Below, piece after piece: positions 45,112 through 53,717 of a stretch of DNA of 64,000 nt. Source of the DNA: SVFI01 sp045588655 (GTDB taxonomy: Bacteria > Bacillota > Clostridia > Lachnospirales > Lachnospiraceae); assembly GCA_045588655.1 (NCBI GenBank), contig JAZNEP010000028.1, positions 62,001 through 126,000 on the forward strand, read 5' to 3'. Within the stretch, counting starts at the first letter, position 1. Each line of letters starts with the position of its first letter. The translations under genes were made by a program, and so were the position numbers. The notes below the pieces were generated by a model that worked only from the letters and a program-made list of their open reading frames with translations, was not told the origin of the DNA and did no database searches.

Positions 45112-45684
45112 TTATAAGCCACGTTCCTTGCGATACGCTGAAATACCACCCCATTTTGTATCTTTCTCTGATAAAATGAGGTCTTCTTTGGTCATTCCCT
45201 CCGGGAGTGGCCATTCCACACCGATTTCAGGGTCAGACCACAAGAGTCCACCCTCGTCATTTGGATGATAAAAATCGGTACATTTATATGCAAACTCAGC
45301 ATAATCCGATAACACAACAAATCCATGTGCAAAATTTTTCGGTATAAAAAATTGCTTTTTATTCTCCGCTGATAGATGTACGCCATACCACTGTCCAAAT
45401 GTTGGGGAATCCTTTCGCAAATCTACTGCAACATCATATACCTCTCCGCTGACTACACGCACCAGCTTGTCCTGCGGATAATCGATTTGAAAATGAAGTC
45501 CGCGTAACACACCTTTCTTGGATGCAGACTGATTATCCTGTACAAACACTTCTTCGATGCCTGCCTCCTTGAAATCATTATAATTATATGTCTCCATAAA
45601 GTATCCTCTTGCGTCACCAAACACTGCCGGTGTAATCACTTTCAGTCCTTCAATGTGACATGTCTCTACCGTAATCTTTCCCAT
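45112..45684 (-). CDS. rfbC: dTDP-4-dehydrorhamnose 3,5-epimerase
   Basis: A 190-residue cupin enzyme of the dTDP-rhamnose pathway. DARGYFMETYN, VLRGLHFQ, DKLVRVVSGEVYDVAVDLR and FAHGFVVLSD are the family signatures; the His and Asp catalytic residues are present. It is separated by about 20 kb from rfbA and rfbB, and no rfbD is in the window. AGGAG lies just before the ATG. A promoter and a hairpin lie in its leader. Confidence 0.93.
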   Translation of the reverse strand: MGKITVETCHIEGLKVITPAVFGDARGYFMETYNYNDFKEAGIEEVFVQDNQSASKKGVLRGLHFQIDYPQDKLVRVVSGEVYDVAVDLRKDSPTFGQWYGVHLSAENKKQFFIPKNFAHGFVVLSDYAEFAYKCTDFYHPNDEGGLLWSDPEIGVEWPLPEGMTKEDLILSEKDTKWGGISAYRKERGL

Positions 45685-45715
45685 ATGTTCTCCTAAATCC
45701 TATAAGACAAAACCA

Positions 45716-45741
45716 AAAGCATACAAAATATTGTATGCTTT
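45716..45741 (-). terminator. Terminator-like hairpin in the rfbC leader
   Basis: A perfect 11-bp stem AAAGCATACAA/TTGTATGCTTT with a 4-nt loop, followed by TGGTTTTG on the minus strand. It stands between the rfbC promoter and the rfbC ATG. It may end the amidase message, attenuate rfbC, or both. Confidence 0.6.
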
Positions 45742-45761
45742 ATCGTTTAACTACCATTTTT

Positions 45762-45790
45762 AGTATATGAAATCCATTGCAGTTCGTCAA
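45762..45790 (-). promoter_or_regulatory. rfbC promoter
   Basis: TTGACG (45785-45790) and TATACT (45762-45767) are 17 nt apart, a strong sigma-A match immediately after the amidase stop. Expected start is near 45755, giving a leader of about 70 nt that contains the hairpin. Confidence 0.72.
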
Positions 45791-45801
45791 TATATTTATT
45801 T

Positions 45802-48800
45802 TTAACAGTTACGAAGCTCCGTAATCATCCGACGCAATGAGCTTCCATATGTAGGATCTGTTGCCCATCCCTTGCCATATGGATTGGTCTCTATACCAAG
45901 CCACTCCACATAAGGTGCACAACCACGTTGTACATATTGAAAACGCGGATCTACGCAGGTTAAGTTCAATGGTTCACTGTTTGCATATGCTTTCAAATGC
46001 TGCACCTGTGCCCGGATGCCAATTCTCACGGAAGCAAACGATACTCCCTTCGCTCCGCCTCCGGTGGCTCCGATACCCGCAAAATTATATTGAGAAATAT
46101 CTACGTCTCCGCCATAACGGAGAAAATTTGTCTCCTTCATGGCCTGCGCAAATGCCACTTCTGCTCGAATCCCTTCTTTTTCGCATTCTTCATAATACAT
46201 TTGACAAAATTTCTTAAGACTAGGTGCATCGGAAGCTGTATAATACTTCGGATATACGGCATATTTCTTATAGTATGCCATCATCTGCGCCACAGTAACA
46301 CTAGAACTTCCACCAATCGCATATAATTCACCGGTGTCCGCAATCGATTCCCCAAGTCTCATCGTACCTTTTAAAATCTCTTTACTAATACCGTTTTTAG
46401 TTTTCACAGTCACTCGGTAGGAATAGTCTCCGCCAATTCCTTTGTGGTTTTTGGATGAAATTGTCACCCGGTAAGATCCGTCACTTCTTAATGAAGCCGT
46501 GTAAAGATACTTTGCTTTTGTATTTGCTTTCGGCCAAACCTTGACCTGCACAGAGCCAATTGCTCCTTTATAGTCTATCCCGGAAACATACAAATAGCTT
46601 GCACTGTCCGATTTTTTCTTTACTTTTATTTTTCCGCCTTTGACATCCGGCACCACTAGCTTCACCGATTCACTCAACTTCTGATACTTTCCGTTCACAC
46701 CTTTTACATATACCAGTATCTTGTAGGTTCCGCTTGTTCCAAAGTCAGCCACCTTAGCTGATGCAGTCCACGTACCGTCTTTCCCTTTTTTTGCCTCATA
46801 GTATTTCTTCTTTGACGAATAGTCCGTATTATATACTCGGAATTTTACAGCCTTCACATTTGCTGAAATGCCCAAATCAGAAGCCGACATAGAAATCTTT
46901 GTATGCTTTGATTTTAATTTTGCGGTAATCACCGGCTCCGGCTGTTCAAACGTATGCGTAAAACTGTCCACCACTTCTTCAAAGCCGTTTTTATCAGATG
47001 CAATCACTTCTATCTTGTAATCACCATAAGCATATCCATAGTCTTTCATATCTACATCCACATAATGAAATCCTTTGGAATTTTTCTTTGCAGTGTAGGT
47101 ATTTGTCTTTTTCTTTCCTTCCAGATTTTTTACTTTTATTATGACAGACTTTAATCCTACCGCCGACTGTGCGTCATATGCCCTGATCTGAAACGTTCCC
47201 TTGGTTAGATTTTGCTTATAAACTCTGGCTCCGCTTACCGTCGGTCCTTCAATGGTAAATTCTGAAGTTGCCACTTTTTCTTTCGTTCCGAAATAGGTTT
47301 TCGAGTAAGCTACTACCTTATACAATCCGGCATTTTTGTGTTTTGATACCGTCACTGTAGCTTTCCACTCTCCGTTTTCAAGTTTTGTCGCATGGTAGGT
47401 TTTTACATCATCTGTACCGTTTTTATTGCTATAGACACGGAAGTATACACCGGCCGCCTGTTCATTTCCTTTTAATTTTAAGGTTACTGTTTTTTCAGTG
47501 GCCGATACTTTTGACGAAATCTTCATACCGGTGCTGTCAAACTTTGTCTTTTCAACATCAAATGTGGCAGAACGAAGCTGCGTCTTCTTACCCGCCGCAT
47601 CATAGGCATATGCAATAACTTTGTATTTTCCGGTCATCTTATCATGATTTGAAACATTGCCCACTACCGAATAAACGCCTTCCTCCTTGGCATCTTTTTC
47701 TGCAGTATATAGGTAATACTTATCTTTGGCTTCCGTCGGATACACTTTAAAACCGACTTTTGCAATACGGCTCTCTGGTGTCGCCCCAAAAAGAGTAATT
47801 CGGAACGTTCCATTTACACCATCCATCTGTGTTACCTGCAAATCTTCCGCATCAAACTCGACCTCTTCCGTGGAAAGATTATATGCCTGCGCAATACCGA
47901 GCGCATCTGCAATTCCCAGCTTTTTCAAATTTTCCTCACTCTGTAAAAATGCAGCATCCACCGGATTGTTAATAAACGCATGCTCCACAATCACGGCCGG
48001 AATTCCGTATAACTTACTTCGATTAATTACACCATAATAATCCGCCAGTGACCCATCCGGATAGGTTGAATTATTCTCCGAATTGCGAATTCGGATTCCA
48101 TTATTTTTCAGCCCCACCTTTTCCAGCTGCTCTATAATTTTTGCCGCAAGTGCTGCTCCTTTTGAGCCGACTTTACTGTTATAGTTACTGTTTGGATAAA
48201 AAACAATCGCACCAGTTGCCGTCGTCGTTCCGACCGTTGAATTAAAATGAATACTTACATATACATCGGCACCCTTTTGCTGCGCCGCGTCCACTCGAGC
48301 TGAATTGTCATTTCCCGATGTCGTTCCCGGATATGGACACGCACTTGTCTCTCTGGTCATGTATACAACTACATCGGAATATGTCTTTTCCAAATATTCT
48401 TTACAATATTTGGCCACCTTCAATGTCAGATCTTCCTCATTCAATCCGTTTGCTTTCGCACCAATGTGTGTCTCATCATGTCCCGGATCCAGCATAACCA
48501 CAAGACTTCCTGCCACCTTGCGCACCTGTGGCCACTGGCCACTTTCGGAATTGGTCTGTGCTCCGGCAGCAGTCTGCGCCGTAATCTCTTCTTGCTTTAC
48601 TTCCTCTTTTGCATGGCCAATTGCTTCTGCAATTCTGTCTGCACCAGTCTCATTCTCATCTGCACCTTTGAGGGAAACAATATTAACATCCAGCCCTTCT
48701 ACCGTATCTGATTCCGAAATACCCTGCGCTGTAAGTCCCTCAACTTCCTCGGCAAATTCATTATATTCCGTAAATTCGGATGAATTGATTGGATTTTCCA

Positions 48801-49359
48801 CGCCTAATCCGAAGCAGACATTCTCCATATCAGGCACTTTCTCAAACTCTATACTCCCCTCAAAAAGCTCCTTACCGTCTGTGCATACATATGTAATTCC
48901 CACAACGCGATAGACACCTATTTTCATACCTGTAGTATCCCATTCAAATCGCACTGCATTTCCCGCACAATCTGCCATCGGAATCGTATATCGTTCCACG
49001 CTTTCCGTATTCTCAAGAATGAGTGAAGCATTCTTTATTAATGTGCTTTCATCCCCGACTTCAACTAAAACATTTTGTTTTTGTCCTACATCAAGCTTCG
49101 CTTGGTCCATATATACATAATTAAGAAGCAGATTCCCTTGTTTTATCTGCTCCTTCTCTTCTTCTATTTGTACTGAATTGCAGGATACCACACTGTTCTC
49201 AGACAAGGATTCTCCCTGTACATTTACATCAGCATCCTCCACCACAGATTCTGTTGTCACAGAATGAGCCATTACCGGTAAATGTCCCAGCGGCGCCTGC
49301 AAAAGCATAAGTGCAGCTCCAAATATGGCAATGGCTCTCTTCCCTTTGTTTATTTTCAT
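45802..49359 (-). CDS. Secreted N-acetylmuramoyl-L-alanine amidase with GBS-Bsp-like repeats and glucosaminidase domain
   Basis: A 1185-residue wall hydrolase with a signal peptide (about 1-31). After a spacer, an Amidase_3 domain (about 285-495) has the zinc ligands in DPGHDE (H294), NEED (near 308) and SIHFNS (H371), with catalytic Glu in VIVEHAF (E459). About five GBS-Bsp-like beta repeats follow (roughly 505-1010; marks such as GTFRITL, YKVIAYAYD, YKVVAYSK). The C-terminal domain (about 1020-1185) is a glucosaminidase with AQAMKETNFLRYGGDV and YNFAGIGATGGG. Two cutting activities in one protein suit daughter-cell separation or wall turnover. It has its own promoter, so it is probably regulated apart from the glycan genes. 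Confidence 0.9.
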   Translation of the reverse strand: MKINKGKRAIAIFGAALMLLQAPLGHLPVMAHSVTTESVVEDADVNVQGESLSENSVVSCNSVQIEEEKEQIKQGNLLLNYVYMDQAKLDVGQKQNVLVEVGDESTLIKNASLILENTESVERYTIPMADCAGNAVRFEWDTTGMKIGVYRVVGITYVCTDGKELFEGSIEFEKVPDMENVCFGLGVENPINSSEFTEYNEFAEEVEGLTAQGISESDTVEGLDVNIVSLKGADENETGADRIAEAIGHAKEEVKQEEITAQTAAGAQTNSESGQWPQVRKVAGSLVVMLDPGHDETHIGAKANGLNEEDLTLKVAKYCKEYLEKTYSDVVVYMTRETSACPYPGTTSGNDNSARVDAAQQKGADVYVSIHFNSTVGTTTATGAIVFYPNSNYNSKVGSKGAALAAKIIEQLEKVGLKNNGIRIRNSENNSTYPDGSLADYYGVINRSKLYGIPAVIVEHAFINNPVDAAFLQSEENLKKLGIADALGIAQAYNLSTEEVEFDAEDLQVTQMDGVNGTFRITLFGATPESRIAKVGFKVYPTEAKDKYYLYTAEKDAKEEGVYSVVGNVSNHDKMTGKYKVIAYAYDAAGKKTQLRSATFDVEKTKFDSTGMKISSKVSATEKTVTLKLKGNEQAAGVYFRVYSNKNGTDDVKTYHATKLENGEWKATVTVSKHKNAGLYKVVAYSKTYFGTKEKVATSEFTIEGPTVSGARVYKQNLTKGTFQIRAYDAQSAVGLKSVIIKVKNLEGKKKTNTYTAKKNSKGFHYVDVDMKDYGYAYGDYKIEVIASDKNGFEEVVDSFTHTFEQPEPVITAKLKSKHTKISMSASDLGISANVKAVKFRVYNTDYSSKKKYYEAKKGKDGTWTASAKVADFGTSGTYKILVYVKGVNGKYQKLSESVKLVVPDVKGGKIKVKKKSDSASYLYVSGIDYKGAIGSVQVKVWPKANTKAKYLYTASLRSDGSYRVTISSKNHKGIGGDYSYRVTVKTKNGISKEILKGTMRLGESIADTGELYAIGGSSSVTVAQMMAYYKKYAVYPKYYTASDAPSLKKFCQMYYEECEKEGIRAEVAFAQAMKETNFLRYGGDVDISQYNFAGIGATGGGAKGVSFASVRIGIRAQVQHLKAYANSEPLNLTCVDPRFQYVQRGCAPYVEWLGIETNPYGKGWATDPTYGSSLRRMITELRNC

Positions 49360-49400
49360 TTTCCGTCACTCCCTTTTTCACAATTTATGTAACCTTGTCC

Positions 49401-49429
49401 AGTTTACATGACTCTGACACAAATTGCAA
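49401..49429 (-). promoter_or_regulatory. Promoter of the amidase gene
   Basis: TTGCAA (49424-49429) and TAAACT (49401-49406) are 17 nt apart. GGGAG lies about 9 nt before the ATG at 49359. Moderate match on both boxes. Confidence 0.5.
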
Positions 49430-49482
49430 TGTGAAGAATATGGCAACACACTTTTTTCACAAATTCAGTTTATTTAATCCAA

Positions 49483-50175
49483 TCAATGATATCTGAATAT
49501 ACAGTAAATCGCTCTTATTCCATCTCTCACGCCAATCTTCTTTCCTTCTGCATTGGTGCGCGGATTGTAAGAAATCGGAACCTCATGAATGCGAATGCGC
49601 ATATCGGAAATCTTTGCTGTAATCTCAGGTTCAAAACCAAACCGTTTCTCCTGAATGTCTACAGACTGAATTATCTCCCTGTCAAAGCACTTGTAGCAAG
49701 TTTCCATATCGGTCAGCTTTTGATGTGTAAACACATTGGATAGTCTGGTCAAAAACTTATTTGCCAGACGATTGGCCAAATATCCTTTTGCCTTCTGTTC
49801 TTTAAAACGTGAACCATATACCACTTTCGCTTTGCCCGCCAGTACCGGTCCGGCCACCTTCGGATATTCCATCGGATCATATTCCATATCCGCATCCTGC
49901 ACAATTACTGCATCCCCGGTCGCTGCCGCAAATCCTGTTTTCAGAGCAGCACCTTTTCCACCATTTGTTTCATGATAAATAATCTGATCCACAAGCGGAC
50001 GAATCTCTGCCTCAAGAATATCTCTTGTACCATCCGTAGAGCAGTCATCCACTACAATAATTTCCTTATACTCCACCGGAGACTCTTTTACTTTCTTAAC
50101 AATTTCAAGAATATTATTTTTCTCATTGTAACAAGGAATTACAATGGAAAGCACTTTTTTATCAGAATTACTCAT
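49483..50175 (-). CDS. DPM1-like polyprenol-phosphate glycosyltransferase
   Basis: About 230 residues of GT2 family: LSIVIPCYNEKNN, DDCSTDGTRDIL, VIVQDADMEYDP as the DxD region, and VYGSRF, all typical of dolichol-phosphate mannose/glucose synthase-type enzymes. There is no C-terminal membrane anchor. The ATG at 50175 lies just before the domain and overlaps the end of the fusion gene by 8 bases; 50262 is open but less likely. It may load a sugar onto undecaprenyl phosphate for a GT-C enzyme such as that at 20562-22250 (inference). Confidence 0.83.
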   Translation of the reverse strand: MSNSDKKVLSIVIPCYNEKNNILEIVKKVKESPVEYKEIIVVDDCSTDGTRDILEAEIRPLVDQIIYHETNGGKGAALKTGFAAATGDAVIVQDADMEYDPMEYPKVAGPVLAGKAKVVYGSRFKEQKAKGYLANRLANKFLTRLSNVFTHQKLTDMETCYKCFDREIIQSVDIQEKRFGFEPEITAKISDMRIRIHEVPISYNPRTNAEGKKIGVRDGIRAIYCIFRYH

Positions 50176-52120
50176 ATCTGCTCTCTCTTTCTTTTCCTTT
50201 ACCAAACTCCGACAGAGTCTGTTTGTATTTTTCCGGAAGGCCGATGTCATATGACTTTCCATCCATTAAAAGCCCCATCATACCGATTCGTTCACGCACT
50301 TTATCTAGTGCAGTTGTTAACTGGATTTCTCCACCGCTTGTATGATTTTCTCTAATATCTGTCTCCAATACTTCAAACACTTCTTTGGTCAGAATGTACT
50401 GTCCAAACACCGCATAATACTGGTCGCGTTTATTTTTTCTTACCGTTCCCAAAAACTCATCTGCATATTCACAGGATGGCTTTTCACAAAAGGCATCCAG
50501 CTTTAGAATCGTTTCTTCTTTGTTCTCCCATTGGCCATGCATAATTCCATAATGCACGACATCTGAAAGTGGAACCGGATGCATGGATACCATCGGAAGT
50601 CCTGTTTTTTCGTATGCATCAATCAATTGTGACATACAGCTTTTAGGGCCATAGGATTCATAAATCATATCTCCTAAAAGCAGAAGCACCGGCTGACCTT
50701 TGGTAAACTCTCTACACTGATAAACCGCATGACCAAAACCTTTTCGCTCCTTCTGATATACATACGTAATCTTTTTCCCGATTTTGATGATTCGATCTTC
50801 ATAAAAGCGCTTCTCTTCTGGCAATTTACTGCGATGCTCCTCGGAAAGAGGCGCAAAAAGCGCGTCATACATCGGCTTTTCGTCCTCACCTATCACCAAA
50901 CATATTTCTTCAATCCCTGACGTCTCTAACTGTTCTAACAACACCATAATGGCCGGTTTAAACAGACCATCTTCATCAAGAATCGGAAAGAAATCCTTTT
51001 TGATTCCTTTTGTCGCCGGATATAGTCTGGTTCCGAATCCTGCTACAGGAATAATTGCTTTGGTCACTGCCTGCTGTGGGCGAAGTGTCAATGAGAAGGC
51101 CTCCATATGACGTTCCTCATTCAAATATGCAATCAGTTTTTTCTGACATTCCTCATCTTTTGCAAGAAACTGTACCGTCCCATCTCCCTGAGATCCAACA
51201 CCTTTACATCCATATACAAATTCTTTTATCTTTTCGTCGTTCAATACGGAATGTAACACCGGAGCTTTAAGCTCATCCCAACTGGCCGGTGCTACTTTTT
51301 GATCAAAATTGTCCTGAAACTGCGTCATCAACTCACCCAGTGCCTGATTATCCCCGCTGGCAAGATAGTCACATGCGCGGTCAACAAACGCTTTATTATC
51401 ACTTCCTAATGCTTCGTGGACTGCTTTTTCCTTTTCGTTTTGCGCAAATGGAAAACACTTATTTAGGTCTGACAAAATCTGCACAGTGTTCTTATGGGCT
51501 TTCAAATCCGCAATCACCCAGTACAACGCATTTTTAAAAGGAATCGGTTTTGCACTTACTTCATTCCCGTCAAACACCATCCGAACCGGTCTTACGCCAT
51601 ACGCACACGCCTGATCAAGACGTCCGCATCTGGATGGAGTGCGCTGTTCTCCGACAAACGCTATATTCATCTCGCCCATCGTATTTAAACTGAGACGATA
51701 CATCTGGTTAAATGCGCGGGCCACCAAAACACAAATCGCCGCGCTACTTGAGAGACCGCTCTTCATCGGCAAATCCATACGCGTAATCGTAATCTTAAGT
51801 CCTCCGACATTGTAGCATTCATTTACATAGGAGGCCACTCCTGCCACATAAGAAAAAAATCCGCCTGCACTCGCTTCTTCTCTTAACTTCTCTGAATCCA
51901 TCTCGCAGGAAAAAGAAGCATCATGATAGCTTGGTAACTCACTCTGCACAATAAATCTTTCATGTTTTTCAACTTCTGCATAGATTCCCTGTTCAATTCC
52001 GGTCACAATCGCCTGTCCCGGTACAATCGCAGAATTGATTACTCTGTGCAACCCTGCCCAATCACTATGCTCCCCGAGTAAACATAACCGCCCCGGTACA
52101 AAAAGTTCAATCTTTTCCAT
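50168..52120 (-). CDS. Bifunctional GHMP sugar kinase/sugar-1-phosphate nucleotidyltransferase
   Basis: A 650-residue fusion. Residues 1-350 are a GHMP kinase: VPGRLCLLGEHSDW at the N-terminus resembles galactokinase, LPMKSGLSSSAA (117-128) binds ATP phosphates, and GCKGVGSQGDG (304-314) is motif 3. Residues 353-650 are a GalU-like nucleotidyltransferase: GFGTRLYPATKGIKKDFFP (361-379), LLGDMIYES for the first metal Asp, and CEKPS. It could turn a free sugar into a nucleotide sugar in two steps, as Fkp does for fucose, but the domain order and nucleotidyltransferase type differ from Fkp. Being beside gmd and ManC/A, a hexose or fucose salvage role is inference. It overlaps the SGNH gene end by 14 bases. 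Confidence 0.78.
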   Translation of the reverse strand: MEKIELFVPGRLCLLGEHSDWAGLHRVINSAIVPGQAIVTGIEQGIYAEVEKHERFIVQSELPSYHDASFSCEMDSEKLREEASAGGFFSYVAGVASYVNECYNVGGLKITITRMDLPMKSGLSSSAAICVLVARAFNQMYRLSLNTMGEMNIAFVGEQRTPSRCGRLDQACAYGVRPVRMVFDGNEVSAKPIPFKNALYWVIADLKAHKNTVQILSDLNKCFPFAQNEKEKAVHEALGSDNKAFVDRACDYLASGDNQALGELMTQFQDNFDQKVAPASWDELKAPVLHSVLNDEKIKEFVYGCKGVGSQGDGTVQFLAKDEECQKKLIAYLNEERHMEAFSLTLRPQQAVTKAIIPVAGFGTRLYPATKGIKKDFFPILDEDGLFKPAIMVLLEQLETSGIEEICLVIGEDEKPMYDALFAPLSEEHRSKLPEEKRFYEDRIIKIGKKITYVYQKERKGFGHAVYQCREFTKGQPVLLLLGDMIYESYGPKSCMSQLIDAYEKTGLPMVSMHPVPLSDVVHYGIMHGQWENKEETILKLDAFCEKPSCEYADEFLGTVRKNKRDQYYAVFGQYILTKEVFEVLETDIRENHTSGGEIQLTTALDKVRERIGMMGLLMDGKSYDIGLPEKYKQTLSEFGKGKERESRYE

Positions 52121-53678
52121 ATGCTACCACCTTATAATAATAGGTCTTGCCTCGTTTTCTGTCTGCATCCGTATACGTACACGCCTGATACGAAGTAGTC
52201 TCCGCTATTTTGACATAGCGACCATTTTTAGAAGCCGAACGATATATCATATATCCGTCCGCTTTTTTACTCTTAGTCCAGCTCAGCTTCACCATTTCCT
52301 TTGAAAGAACCTGTACCTTAAGTCCCTTCACCTTCGGAAGCGAAATCTTTACTCTATGGGACACCTTTTCCCTATTTTTGTCAAATCCGGTTGTGATTGA
52401 TATCTTGTAATACCAATCATGTCCGGTTTTCACTCCTCTGTCCGTATACTGATTTTTCTGTACCGTCGCCACATACTGATACGTTCCATTCTTTGAGCGT
52501 GCCCGATAAATCCGGTACGATGCGCCCTCTAATCCATCCCATGTCAGGCGCACATTTACCCGATTCTTTTCCGCTGTTTGGCGGGCAGCTACCTTGACCT
52601 TAACCTGTTCCGGTTTTCTATATGCAACATAGACCGTACAAAATGCCTGTCGTCCATCCGAGGTTTCCGCTACAATCACCGTTTTGCCCTCGCCAACTGC
52701 TGTCACTTTACCTGTCGTGCTTTCTACCTGCGCAACCTTATCGTCCATAGATTCATAATACACCTGCGAAAGTGGTTCTCCCTGAATGCTCTTCACTTTC
52801 ATGACAAACGAATCGCCAATCTGCATTGACTTTTCTGTCACATTCGCTTTTATTCCTGCGCCAAGTAAGCTCATTAGTTTTTCAGCTTGTATCGCATCAA
52901 TTCCCGCATGCGCAAGCATCGACTCATTCAGCACCGGATAACTTTTAAAGATTTCATAATAGATACAACTGGCCACCAAAAAATAACCTGCTTTGGTCGG
53001 ATGTTTTTTATCCTCACCCATCAATCGAATTTCCGGATACAACACCGACGCCCTGTAAAACTGTATCCCGACCGGAATGACATCCAAATCCAGATTTTTT
53101 CCAATGTTTGTATAAGCTGCCCCAATATAGCGTTCCATATCATAGGATGTAACTATCACCGATTCATTTTTCTTCTGATACTCATAATCATGGCCGCAAG
53201 TCATATATAAAAGCACTTTTGCCTTTGGCGCATGCTTCTCAATTTTACTATTGAGCCATTTCACCGCCGGAACCATATCTTTCTCGAACGCCGTATAGGA
53301 AATTCTGTTATATTCCTGTAGTATCACATAGTCCCAATCCTCAGAACGCAGCACGTTCAAAAATTCTGCACGATATTTTTTCTTCTTCTTTGAGAGTCCG
53401 GCATAATTTTTCCATTTTGCAGCACCATGTGCAAGCGTTTTAATTTTTACTTTTTTCCCAGACGCTTTCGCAATTTTCTTAAGGTGGCTCTGCACAGTAC
53501 GTTCTTCGGAACGCACTCCCAGTCTGGTTAGGCTGTTTCCCACAAGAAGAATGTGTATCGTATCATCCTTCTTTGTCCCTGCTTTTTCCGACGCAGACAC
53601 CCTTTGTGGCGAAGAAAATCCCAAAAGAAAAATCAGCGCAAAAACATATGCAATTATCGTAATTATTTTCCTCTTCAT
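52107..53678 (-). CDS. Secreted SGNH hydrolase (DUF4886-like) with Big2 and FN3-like modules
   Basis: A 523-residue exported protein with a signal peptide (about 1-30). The SGNH domain (about 40-250) has HILLVGNSLT with nucleophile S49, an internal Gly/Asn block (LQEYNR), and the C-terminal EDKKHPTKAGY with D223 and H226. It may remove acyl groups from a surface glycan. A Big2 domain (about 285-355) and two FN3-like modules follow, each with the YRIYRA/YMIYRS pattern also in the protease at 27313. No ribosome site precedes the ATG, and a -10 box ends 8 nt upstream, which suggests a leaderless message. Confidence 0.82.
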   Translation of the reverse strand: MKRKIITIIAYVFALIFLLGFSSPQRVSASEKAGTKKDDTIHILLVGNSLTRLGVRSEERTVQSHLKKIAKASGKKVKIKTLAHGAAKWKNYAGLSKKKKKYRAEFLNVLRSEDWDYVILQEYNRISYTAFEKDMVPAVKWLNSKIEKHAPKAKVLLYMTCGHDYEYQKKNESVIVTSYDMERYIGAAYTNIGKNLDLDVIPVGIQFYRASVLYPEIRLMGEDKKHPTKAGYFLVASCIYYEIFKSYPVLNESMLAHAGIDAIQAEKLMSLLGAGIKANVTEKSMQIGDSFVMKVKSIQGEPLSQVYYESMDDKVAQVESTTGKVTAVGEGKTVIVAETSDGRQAFCTVYVAYRKPEQVKVKVAARQTAEKNRVNVRLTWDGLEGASYRIYRARSKNGTYQYVATVQKNQYTDRGVKTGHDWYYKISITTGFDKNREKVSHRVKISLPKVKGLKVQVLSKEMVKLSWTKSKKADGYMIYRSASKNGRYVKIAETTSYQACTYTDADRKRGKTYYYKVVAYGKD

Positions 53679-53686
53679 AGTTTTTT

Positions 53687-53715
53687 AGTATAGCATTTTC
53701 TCATGCAAAACACAA
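53687..53715 (-). promoter_or_regulatory. Promoter directly upstream of the SGNH gene, possibly leaderless
   Basis: TTGTGT (53710-53715), 17 nt, then TATACT (53687-53692) with a TGC extension. The expected transcript start is within about 2 nt of the ATG at 53678. The -35 is weak; the extended -10 compensates. Confidence 0.5.
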
Positions 53716-53717
53716 CC

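Noticed and set aside
48305..48913. Plus-strand open frame of 202 codons
   Set aside because: Fully antisense to the amidase gene, no family features, no ribosome site.
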